From Granulosicoccaceae sp. 1_MG-2023 (GTDB taxonomy: Bacteria > Pseudomonadota > Gammaproteobacteria > Granulosicoccales > Granulosicoccaceae), in contig JAUOPI010000012.1 of NCBI GenBank assembly GCA_030546905.1, positions 1 through 64,000 on the forward strand: 64,000 bases of DNA, given 5' to 3'. This document shows, piece after piece, positions 18,075 to 26,800 of the stretch. Below the pieces are notes generated by a model that was given only the letters and a program-made list of their open reading frames with translations, was not told the origin of the DNA and searched no databases. Every line of letters starts with the position of its first letter. Position 1 is the stretch's first letter. Both the position numbers and the translations under genes were made by a program.

Positions 18075-19076
18075 ATGAGTGTTGTACGAAAAATTGATGC
18101 GTTTCCCGGTAGCCGGCACAGCTTCCTCGATACGGCCATAGAGTCGCTTAAATCGCAGGCCAGCGCGCTGAACCGGATTGCCGCGAATCTGGGCGATGAG
18201 TTCGATCAGGCGGTCAATGCCATCCTGGGCTGTACCGGGCGGGTGATTGTCTCGGGTATGGGCAAGTCCGGCCTAGTCGGCAAGAAGGTCGCGGCCACCT
18301 TTGCCTCGACCGGTACGCCGAGCTTCTATATCCACCCCGGCGAGGCCATCCACGGCGATCTGGGCATGATCACGCACGACGATCTGGTGGTGCTGATCTC
18401 CAACAGCGGTGAGACCGAAGAGGTGATCCGGTTGTTGCCGTCGCTGAAGTATTTCGGCAACCGCATCATCGGTATTGCCGGTGATGAAGATTCAACCCTG
18501 GCGCGGGAGTCGGATATTTTCATCCGCGCTGATATCGAACGCGAAGTCTGTCCCAACAATCTCGCACCCACGACCTCCACGCTGGTGGCCATGGCCGTCG
18601 GTGACGCGCTTGCAGTGTCACTGATCAAGGCGCGTGACTTCAAACCGGCCGATTTTGCCCAGTTCCACCCGGGTGGCCGGCTCGGACGACGTCTGCTGGC
18701 GCGCGTGCGTGATGTCATGCAGAAGGAGCGTTTGCCGGTCATCAGCATCGACACCAGCATCCGCGATGCGATCTTCCGCATGACCAGCGGCCGCCTCGGA
18801 CTGGCTATCGTGATGGAAGGCAGCGAGCTGCGCGGCATTATCACCGACGGTGATCTGCGCCGTGCGTTGCTGCGTGATGCCTCGATTATGGACAAACGGG
18901 TCGATGCCTATATGAGTCCGGCACCGGTGACGATTCCGGCCGATGCCATGCTGACCGATGCCGAGGCCTTGATGCGCAAGCACAAGATCCGCGCTCTGGT
19001 GGTCACCGATCCTGACGTTGCGCAAACCGACAAGGTCTGCGGCATTCTTGAAATATTCTCGGAAACTGACTGTTGA
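18075..19076 (+). CDS. kpsF: Arabinose-5-phosphate isomerase (capsule-locus copy)
   Basis: 333 aa from ATG 18075, which has AGAGAG upstream; a GTG at 18066 is possible. The SIS domain is at about 35-170, with GMGKSGLVGKKVAATFASTG and ISNSGETEEVI; two CBS domains fill the C-terminal third (about 205-333). It interconverts ribulose-5-phosphate and arabinose-5-phosphate, the Kdo precursor. In group-2-type capsules Kdo forms the lipid linker, so its place ahead of kpsMTED fits a capsule role (KpsF rather than KdsD). It appears to open the locus after a 226-bp gap. Confidence 0.92.
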   Translation: MSVVRKIDAFPGSRHSFLDTAIESLKSQASALNRIAANLGDEFDQAVNAILGCTGRVIVSGMGKSGLVGKKVAATFASTGTPSFYIHPGEAIHGDLGMITHDDLVVLISNSGETEEVIRLLPSLKYFGNRIIGIAGDEDSTLARESDIFIRADIEREVCPNNLAPTTSTLVAMAVGDALAVSLIKARDFKPADFAQFHPGGRLGRRLLARVRDVMQKERLPVISIDTSIRDAIFRMTSGRLGLAIVMEGSELRGIITDGDLRRALLRDASIMDKRVDAYMSPAPVTIPADAMLTDAEALMRKHKIRALVVTDPDVAQTDKVCGILEIFSETDC

Positions 19077-19078
19077 TT

Positions 19079-19450
19079 ATGGATTTTCAGAAATATCTGC
19101 TGAAAAGCATTCCGGCGCTTGCGCTGCTTTTGATATTGCAAGGCTGTGCATCGACCGGTGGATCACAAGAAACCAACACCGGCTTGTATTCTGCGGATAA
19201 CACCGCAGCGGCCGGAAAACTGGCGGACAAAGTCGGTGAAGCGCAAATCGGCGAGGTGATTACCGCTTCCGCCGCGGCCGATGGCAGCGTGCGCGAATAC
19301 ACTGTGCTTGAGCAATACACGGCGGCCAGCGGACGCACTTGCCGGAATGTCAGCGTGCTGAACCTGAATACGCAGCGCAGCTCGACGGCGCTGTATTGTC
19401 TGGACGAGGACGACGGTTGGTTCCGCGTCCGGGACATTCTGCTTAAGTGA
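19079..19450 (+). CDS. Small lipoprotein inside the capsule export operon
   Basis: 123 aa. A signal peptide ends in the lipobox LQGC (Cys near 21) followed by Ala-Ser, so outer-membrane sorting is expected. The mature part is short and polar; its C-terminal half (CRNVSVLNLN, ALYCLDEDDGWFRVRDIL) has two Cys and resembles small surface-antigen-type lipoproteins. It starts 2 nt after the kpsF stop, and kpsM overlaps its end, so it belongs to the export operon. Such a gene is not part of the classical E. coli kps set. It may help the outer-membrane part of the export machine, but this is inference. Confidence 0.8.
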   Translation: MDFQKYLLKSIPALALLLILQGCASTGGSQETNTGLYSADNTAAAGKLADKVGEAQIGEVITASAAADGSVREYTVLEQYTAASGRTCRNVSVLNLNTQRSSTALYCLDEDDGWFRVRDILLK

Positions 19451-20274
19451 AGCCGATGTCGCAGGCGACACTTCAGAACCGATCCGCGCTGCGGGATGTG
19501 ATCGGCGCGTTTGAGCTGCAGAGCCGTGTCATCGGCGCGATTATTCTGCGCGAGACCAAATCCCGTTACGGCGAACACCGGCTTGGCTTTTTGTGGGTTT
19601 TTATCGAGCCGGTTCTGTTTGTCCTGGGTTTTGCCGTGCTGCATACCATGCTCGGCGCGCGGGATCATCAGGGCATGACGCCGGAGCTGTTTATGCTCAC
19701 CGGCTTGCTGCCATATATGTTGTTCCGCGATGTGATGTCGCAGGTCAGCGCCTCGATCAACGGCAACCGTGCCTTGCTGGCATTTCCGCAGGTCACCACC
19801 TTTGATCTGATTGTGGCGCGCGCGCTGCTTGAACTCGGCACGGTGGTTGCCGTGTTTGCCATTCTGGTCACGGCGCTGGTTCTGGCCGGGCAGGATGTGG
19901 CGATCGAACGGCCTTTGGCGCTGTTTGGCAGTTACTTGTTGGCATTCGGTTTCGGTATCGGTGTGGGCGCGGTACTGGCGGCGGTTTCGCCGTTTTTCCC
20001 GTCCATCAAACAGCTTGCAGCACAGCTGTTCGGCCGTCCGATGTTCTTTACCTCCGGGGTGTTTTTCACCGCCGGCCAGTTACCCGAGAGTGTGCGCAAT
20101 GTGCTGCTCTACAACCCGTTGCTGCATGTAACGGAATGGAGCCGCTCGGCGTTTTTTGCCTCTTTTGAAAGTCAATTTATTGAGTTCGGTTATATGACGC
20201 TTTTTTGCCTGTCGATCCTGAGCGCGGGGCTGATGTTGCATTCTGTATTGCAGAAAAGGGCGCTGGCACGATGA
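19447..20274 (+). CDS. kpsM: Capsule ABC transporter permease KpsM
   Basis: 275 aa, ABC-2 type. LRETKSRYGEHRLGFLWVFIEP is the diagnostic N-terminal region, followed by about six membrane spans. The GTG start at 19447 overlaps the preceding stop; ATG 19456 is an alternative. With KpsT it moves lipid-linked polysaccharide across the inner membrane. Its last codons overlap the kpsT start as ATGA. Confidence 0.93.
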   Translation: MKPMSQATLQNRSALRDVIGAFELQSRVIGAIILRETKSRYGEHRLGFLWVFIEPVLFVLGFAVLHTMLGARDHQGMTPELFMLTGLLPYMLFRDVMSQVSASINGNRALLAFPQVTTFDLIVARALLELGTVVAVFAILVTALVLAGQDVAIERPLALFGSYLLAFGFGIGVGAVLAAVSPFFPSIKQLAAQLFGRPMFFTSGVFFTAGQLPESVRNVLLYNPLLHVTEWSRSAFFASFESQFIEFGYMTLFCLSILSAGLMLHSVLQKRALAR

Positions 20275-20933
20275 TTCGCCTGGAGCATGTCAGCAAGAGC
20301 TACAAAAGCCGCTACGGTTGCGTGCAGGTGCTGGACGATGTCTGCATGGACTTCCCGAAAGGCCACAGCGTCGGCGTGCTGGGCCTGAACGGTGCCGGTA
20401 AATCCACCCTGATCAAGATTATCGGCGGTACTGAGTACGCTGATAAGGGCCGCATCGTGCGTGAAGGCAAGGTGTCCTGGCCGATGGGTTACACCGGCGG
20501 TTTTCAGGGCTCCATGACCGGGCGTGAGAATGCGCGCTTTGTGGCACGTATCTATGGCGCCGATTGCCGCGAAATAGAAGCCTTCACACAGGACTTTGCC
20601 GAACTTGGCTTCCATTTTGATATGCCATTGAAGAGTTACTCGGCCGGTATGAAAGGGCGTTTTGCTTTTGCCGTCAGTCTGGCCTGTGATTTTGAATACT
20701 ACCTGGTGGATGAAACGCTGGAGACCGGTGATGCGCGTTACCGGGAAAAATTCCGCCGCGCCTTTGAAGAGCGCCGTGAGCGCGCCTCGGTGATTCTGGT
20801 TTCGCACAACGAACAAACGATCCGCCGTAACTGCGATCAGGCGGCCATTCTCAATGGCGGCAAGATCCACGTTTTTGACGATATTAACGAAGCCTTCAAG
20901 GAATACCGGCTTCTGCAGACCAAAGTAGCCTGA
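20271..20933 (+). CDS. kpsT: Capsule ABC transporter ATPase KpsT
   Basis: 220 aa from ATG 20271, overlapping the kpsM stop; the frame continues 22 codons upstream but inside kpsM. Walker A GLNGAGKST, signature SYSAGMKGRFAFA, Walker B YYLVDET and the switch His in LVSHNE are visible. The LSGGQ-like segment is the variant seen in polysaccharide exporters. It powers KpsM. Confidence 0.95.
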   Translation: MIRLEHVSKSYKSRYGCVQVLDDVCMDFPKGHSVGVLGLNGAGKSTLIKIIGGTEYADKGRIVREGKVSWPMGYTGGFQGSMTGRENARFVARIYGADCREIEAFTQDFAELGFHFDMPLKSYSAGMKGRFAFAVSLACDFEYYLVDETLETGDARYREKFRRAFEERRERASVILVSHNEQTIRRNCDQAAILNGGKIHVFDDINEAFKEYRLLQTKVA

Positions 20934-20938
20934 ATACT

Positions 20939-22027
20939 ATGAAATCGATTTTACGCAGTATCGCCATTGTGGTCGGGATTCCGACCTTGCTGGCCGCGAT
21001 CTACTTCAGCATGTTTGCTTCGGATATCTATGTCTCCGAAGCCAAGTTCGCGATCAAGAGCAGCAAGTCCGGTGTCAGCCTGACCGGCATGGCGGCCATG
21101 TTCAGCGGCGTTGATTCCGGTGCCGGGCAGGATGCGGTGGTGGTCGAGGATTACATCCAGTCACGCGATCTGATGGATATCCTGGATCAGGAGCTGGGCT
21201 TGCAAAATTACTATTCCAGCGAGGAGATTGATGCCGTTGCCAGGCTGAAACCCGGGGCCACGCGGGAAGAGTTTCTCGACTATATGAACAAGCGCATTGA
21301 TGTTTACCGTGACGAAAGCAGCAATGTCATTACCCTGAAAATCGAGGCATTTTCGGCCGAACTGGCCAAGAACATCGCGCTGGCGATTATCAAACACAGC
21401 GAAAAGCTGGTGAACCGCCTGTCCTCGCGCATGGAAATCGATTCCCTGGAACTGGCCAAGGCGGAAGTCGAAGACGCGGCCCAGCAGGTGCGTGATGTGA
21501 GTGAGCGTCTGTCACAGCTGCGCGCCTCGACCAACTCGATTGATCCGGCTGCTGAGTCCTCGTCGGTGATGGGGCTGCTCAGCGGGCTGGAAGCGAAACT
21601 TGCCGAAACACGTGCCGAACTGAGCGTTAAACGTGCCTATCTCCGGGAAAAGTCACCGGAGTTGCAAAACCTGATCAACCGTCAGAAAGCCCTCGAAGAG
21701 CAGCTTGAAAACGAGCGCAAACGGCTCGCCGGTGACGGTTCAGGCAACACCATGAACGGGCTTATTCAGCAGTATCAGCCGCTGATCCTCGAAGAGCAGT
21801 TGGCGCGCGAAAAATACACCGCAGCGCTGGCGGCGCTGGAGAGCGCCCGGGTCGAAGCCCATCGCAAAAAGCAGTATCTGGTGACCTATGTGAATCCGAC
21901 CCTGCCGGATGAGGCGGTCGAGCCGCAACGATTGATGAGCGTGCTGGTTGTCATGCTTTATGCATTCCTTGTTTACAGCGTAGGCGGACTGATCTGGGCC
22001 GCACTGAAAGAACACATCGGATACTAA
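20939..22027 (+). CDS. kpsE: Capsule export inner-membrane protein KpsE
   Basis: 362 aa. A membrane span near residues 7-27, a periplasmic region with long coiled coils (about 160-300, including LSQLRASTNSID and EAKLAETRAELSVKRAYL) and a second span near 333-357, with Pro in VNPTLPDEAVEPQR just before it, as in polysaccharide co-polymerases of the Wzz/KpsE type. It bridges KpsMT to the outer-membrane exporter. It begins 5 bp after kpsT, and its stop overlaps the kpsD start. Confidence 0.92.
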   Translation: MKSILRSIAIVVGIPTLLAAIYFSMFASDIYVSEAKFAIKSSKSGVSLTGMAAMFSGVDSGAGQDAVVVEDYIQSRDLMDILDQELGLQNYYSSEEIDAVARLKPGATREEFLDYMNKRIDVYRDESSNVITLKIEAFSAELAKNIALAIIKHSEKLVNRLSSRMEIDSLELAKAEVEDAAQQVRDVSERLSQLRASTNSIDPAAESSSVMGLLSGLEAKLAETRAELSVKRAYLREKSPELQNLINRQKALEEQLENERKRLAGDGSGNTMNGLIQQYQPLILEEQLAREKYTAALAALESARVEAHRKKQYLVTYVNPTLPDEAVEPQRLMSVLVVMLYAFLVYSVGGLIWAALKEHIGY

Positions 22028-23721
22028 TGGGTACGCCGGTGAACAAGAGCAAGATGAATATAAAGGGGAAGTGTGTGAGTGGTATTCGTACAGGCCGGCT
22101 CTGGATGCTGGCGGCCGCACTGACGGTTTGCGCGATCGGACAGCCACTGTCGGTTGCCGCGCAGACTGAGGCGGGGCAGGAACAGAGCATCGAGCAGGTC
22201 ATCGCCGAAAATGCACGCGCGGCACGGGCGCAGGTATTGCCGCCTTTTGGCAGCAATCTTTTCTCCGGTGCCTTTGGTCAGACCGCCGAAGACGGCATCA
22301 ACCCCGGCTACGAAGTGGCACCGGGTGACAAGGTTGCAGTCCGGGTTTGGGGCGCGACCAGTTTTGATGACCTTCTGACCGTCGATCATCAGGGTAATAT
22401 CTTTATTCCGTCGGTCGGCCCGGTGGCCGTCGGTGGTGTCCGCAACAGTGATCTGAACGCACGGGTGACCGAATCGGTCCGCACGGTCTTCACTGACAGC
22501 GTCAATGTTTACACCAGTCTTGTGACCGCACAGCCGGTGGCGGTGTTTGTAACCGGCTTTGTTAACAAGCCCGGCCGCTATGCGGGCATTCCGTCCAGCT
22601 CGGTGCTGTATTTTCTCGACAGCGCCGGCGGCGTAGACAGCGAACGCGGTAGCTACCGCTCGATTCAGGTCCTGCGCAACAACCGCGTTATTGCCGATAC
22701 CGATCTCTACGCCTTTCTGATGGAAGGGCAGTTGCCGGCTATTCAGTTCCAGGACGGTGATACGGTTTTTGTCGGTTCCAAGTCCGACACCATCAGCGTC
22801 GATGGCGAAGTCCGCAACCGTAACCGCTTCGAAATGCAGGCCGGTAAGGCTTACACCGGTGCGGACATTGTCCGTCTGGCTACGCCTTCGACATTTGCCA
22901 CGCATGTGTCCGTGATCGGTTTCCGCAACAGCGAGCGTTTCGCGCGTTATATGCCGCTGAAAGACTTCGACGCCTTCGCCTTGCGTAACGGTGACCGCGT
23001 GACCTTCAAGTCCGACACCTCCGAAGACATGATTGTGGTGGAGATCGAAGGTGAGTTCGAAGGGCAGTCGCAATACGTGATCCCGAAAAACACGCGTATT
23101 CATGAGTTGCTCAACTACATCCCGGTCGATCCTCAGGAAGCTGAGTTTGAGGCCATTTCGATCAAACGCATGTCCATCGCCAAGCGTCAGAAAGAAGCGC
23201 TTGAGGAAAGCCTGAACCGGATCGAGTCGGCGTATTACACCGCCAATTCGAATACCAACGAAGAAGCGGCGATTCGTGCGCAGGAATCGAAAATGATCAG
23301 CGAGTTCATCAAGCGGGCCAGAGAGGTCGAGCCGGAAGGGCGTCTGGTGTTGGCCAAAGATGAGTCGATCCGCGATGTGCGCCTGGAAATGGGCGATGTG
23401 ATCACGATTCCGCAACGTCGCGAATCGGTCATGGTCAACGGCGAAGTGGTGGTTTCGCAGGCGATTCTCTGGGATGAAGGGCTGAGTGCACGTGACTATA
23501 TCGCGCGTTCCGGTGGTTACTCGGATCAGGCCAACAAGAAAGAGCTGTTGTTGATTAAACAAAGCGGTGAAGTTTTCCGCGGCGAGGACTTCGCGGTGCA
23601 GCCCGGTGACGAGATTATCGTACTGCCGAAAGTGCCGGTGAAGAGCCTGCAACTGGCTTCCACGATTGCCGACATTCTCTACAAAGTGGCCATAGCCGCA
23701 TCGGTGGCCATCAACCTCTGA
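22027..23721 (+). CDS. kpsD: Capsule export periplasmic/outer-membrane protein KpsD
   Basis: 564 aa. A signal peptide (about 20-45, ending AAQT) has no lipobox Cys, as in KpsD and unlike Wza. The polysaccharide-export domain starts at YEVAPGDKVAVRVWG; soluble-ligand-binding beta-grasp repeats follow (VFVTGFVNKPGRY; ISVDGEVRNRNRFEM; VMVNGEVVVSQAIL). The C-terminal helix could contact the outer membrane. ATG 22027 overlaps the kpsE stop; ATG 22054 is another possible start. It forms the outer channel of the capsule export path. A strong terminator follows. Confidence 0.92.
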   Translation: MGTPVNKSKMNIKGKCVSGIRTGRLWMLAAALTVCAIGQPLSVAAQTEAGQEQSIEQVIAENARAARAQVLPPFGSNLFSGAFGQTAEDGINPGYEVAPGDKVAVRVWGATSFDDLLTVDHQGNIFIPSVGPVAVGGVRNSDLNARVTESVRTVFTDSVNVYTSLVTAQPVAVFVTGFVNKPGRYAGIPSSSVLYFLDSAGGVDSERGSYRSIQVLRNNRVIADTDLYAFLMEGQLPAIQFQDGDTVFVGSKSDTISVDGEVRNRNRFEMQAGKAYTGADIVRLATPSTFATHVSVIGFRNSERFARYMPLKDFDAFALRNGDRVTFKSDTSEDMIVVEIEGEFEGQSQYVIPKNTRIHELLNYIPVDPQEAEFEAISIKRMSIAKRQKEALEESLNRIESAYYTANSNTNEEAAIRAQESKMISEFIKRAREVEPEGRLVLAKDESIRDVRLEMGDVITIPQRRESVMVNGEVVVSQAILWDEGLSARDYIARSGGYSDQANKKELLLIKQSGEVFRGEDFAVQPGDEIIVLPKVPVKSLQLASTIADILYKVAIAASVAINL

Positions 23722-23749
23722 CGCTCTGATCAGAGATATTACGAAATGG

Positions 23750-23791
23750 CGGGGTATTTGCTAATCCTAAGGCAAATACCCCGTTTTCTTT
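23750..23791 (+). terminator. Terminator of the kps export operon
   Basis: A perfect 12-bp stem, CGGGGTATTTGC (23750-23761) with GCAAATACCCCG (23772-23783), a 10-nt loop, then TTTTCTTTT. This separates the export operon from the biosynthetic genes. Confidence 0.92.
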
Positions 23792-23878
23792 TGGGGGAAG
23801 CGCATCCGCCAGGGTGCAGAATTGTCAGTTCATGCAGGTGCCGAAGGGCCTGCGTCAACCTAAACGGAAAAACGCCTT

Positions 23879-26800
23879 ATGGTTTTGTCTGTTCGCTCTA
23901 CCTCACATCAGTCACGCCGTGCCACGCAGGAACTACTGCGCGTGCTGAAACCACATGGTAGTGTCAATGTCCCGTCAAGCAGTGGCCTGCTCGCCGAAAA
24001 TCTTACGCAATACAACTCGCAGTGGGACGATGCTGCTGCGCAGTCAGGTCCTGTAGCCGATTGTGTGTCGGTTGCCGGGAGTTTGAGCCGGTTTCTGGCT
24101 GTGGCCGTGGTAAAAGCGGACGCCGCTGAGGCTGTCCTGCAGCAGGTCATAGACGAACTCGCCAGGCTTGTCAGCCGCCGTGTCAGCAACACGCGTCGCG
24201 CCCAGGGGCTTGCGCGACTGGCGCAGCAGCTCAAGCCGCTGGCAGACATGCCGGAAGAGGCCTTAAGCGAGTTTAATCCCAAAACCTATCTTGCATTGAA
24301 TCACGATCTGCAACAGGCCCTCGGTAAGGCGGGGGATCTGCAGGTGTTTGCCCATTATCTGTTGCATGGTTACGCGGAGATTCTGTCCGGCAGTCGTCCG
24401 CCTTTGCCCAGTCGTGTTGATGCCGACCCGGCTGCAAACGACGGGCAAGTGCACGAAGTGATGCTGACGCCGGCTGAGATCGAAAACCGGATTCGTGAAT
24501 CGGGTTTGGTCGATGAGGTCTGGTACCGCGAACAATACAAGGTCGAAGGTGACGTCGTGTCGCACTACTGTCGTGAAGGACAGAAGGCCGGCAACCATCC
24601 TTGCTATTACTTCGATGATGAATTCTATCTGGCGCAGAATCCGGATGTGGCCAATAGCGGTTTGATGCCGCTGTTGCATTTTGTCCTGCATGGTCAGGCG
24701 GAACTGCGCCGCCCGTCGGCGAGCTTTGATCCGCATTGGTACCGGGATGAGTACAAAGCCGACCTGCCGCTTGCGCACTATCTGTGTGAAGGGCGTGAGC
24801 TGGGCTGTTCGGGCAACCCGCTGGTCGATGTGGACTACTATCTCAGCGTGCACGCGGACGTGAAAGCCGCCGGCGTGGACCCGGTTGAGCACAGTATGGA
24901 AATGGGTTGGCAGGAAGGGCGCAAACCCAACGCCGACTTTGACGTGGCTTACTACCGCGCAACTCATCTGGCCGATCAGCCCGATTGTAATCCGCTGAAA
25001 GATTATCTGATGCGCGGTATGGCAGCAGGTCTGGCGGTTAATGCGGAAACAGACCGCGGTGACGGCAAGGCTTTGACCGGGGCTACGGTACTCGGTGGCG
25101 TGTCGGCCAATACCAAGCATTTTGCCAACCCCGGTGAGCAGTTCGAAGACAATGACGGCGCGGTCGCGCCTGGCATTACAGCCCGTGCCCGCACCATCGC
25201 TTTCTACCTGCCGCAGTTCTATGCCTTTGAGGAGAACGACCGTTGGTGGGGAAAAGGCTTTACCGAATGGCGTAACGTGATGCGCGGCTCGCCGCGTTTC
25301 GAGGGGCACTACCAACCCCGCATTCCGCGTGATCTGGGTTTTTACGATCTGACCAATGAAGAGGTCATCGTAGAGCAGTCACGTCTGGCGCAGGAAGCGG
25401 GCATAGAAGCCTTTTGCTTTTACTACTACTGGTTTAACGGCAAACGTCTGATGGACAAGCCCCTGGATCTGTTCGCCGAGTCGGCGCAGATTGATCAGCC
25501 GTTCTGCATTATGTGGGCAAACGAAAACTGGACCCGCACCTGGGACGGCCTCGACCGCGAAGTGCTGATCCAACAGGACTACAGCGAAGAAGACGAAGAC
25601 GCGTTTATCGCTGACACCTTGCGTTACTTCCGCAATGAGCGCTATATCCGCGTGGACGGCAAACCGCTGTTTATTCTCTACCGGCCCGGGCTTGTACCTG
25701 AAGCCAAAGCCACGATTGCACGCTGGCGCCGCAAGTGGGCCGCGGCGCTTGGTGTTGAGCCGCGTATTCTGATGGTGCAGGGCTTTGGTGATACCGATCC
25801 CGGTGAGTACGGGATCGACGGCGCGGTTGAATTCCCGCCGCATAAGGTCTGTACTGATCTGCCCGCAATCAACAACAAACTCAAGGTGCTGGACAAGGAT
25901 TTCACCGGGCATGTGGTGTCCTATGACGATGTTATCGCCAGCTCGCTTGGCGAGGATGCGCCTGAGTTCCCGCTGATCAAGACAGTGGTGCCGCACTGGG
26001 ATAATGACGCCCGCCGTGAAGGCCGCGGTTTCACCATGTTCGGTTCCACCCCAGAGAAATACAAGCAGTGGTTGTCCGGTGCGATCGATTTTGCGCAGGC
26101 CAATCCGCTGGACGGCGAATCGCTGGTGTTTATCAATGCCTGGAATGAGTGGGCCGAAGGCACGTATCTGGAGCCGGATGTGCATTTTGGCCACGCCTAT
26201 CTCAATGCCACCCGCAAGGCGGTATACGGCCTGCAGGAAAGCGCCGGTAAAAAACTGCTGCTGGTCGGACACGATGCCTATCGCCACGGCGCCCAGATGC
26301 TGTTGCTGAATATGGCCGCAATCTACCGAAATCAGTTTGGTATGGATGTGACCATTGTGCTGCTGAGTGGCGGACCGCTGCTGCCTGAGTACGAAGCGCT
26401 GGCCGATGTGCATGTGATCGAGCGAGACGGCGAACAGGCCGTGCTTGATCTGATCGGTGAAGCTCAGTTCAGTCAGGCCATCACCAATACAAGCGTGAGC
26501 GGTCGTGTGGTCAAGGCCATCCGCCGCAGGGGTATCCGGGTTCTGTCCCTGATCCATGAGTTGCCCAAACTCATTACCGAGTACGGCCTGGAGGAGAGTG
26601 TCAGCGATATTGCGACAGCCTCCGATGTTGTGGTCTTCCCGGCGGACTTTGTCGAACGTGGTTTTGTCTCCATTGCCGGTGATATCAAAGGCCGCAGCGT
26701 AATTCGCCCGCAAGGCAGTTATCAGCCGATCAGCGCCGATCCGGCGGCCTATGCTGAGGTGCGTCAGGAGCTGGGTTTACCGGCGGATGCGAAGATTATC

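Noticed and set aside
22024-23652. 542-codon open frame antisense to kpsD
   Set aside because: Same reason; the plus-strand frame has a signal peptide, the export domain and operon coupling.
25379-26713. 444-codon open frame antisense to the giant WbsX/GT protein
   Set aside because: The plus-strand WbsX and GT4 motifs are unambiguous and no ribosome-binding site or domain supports the antisense frame.
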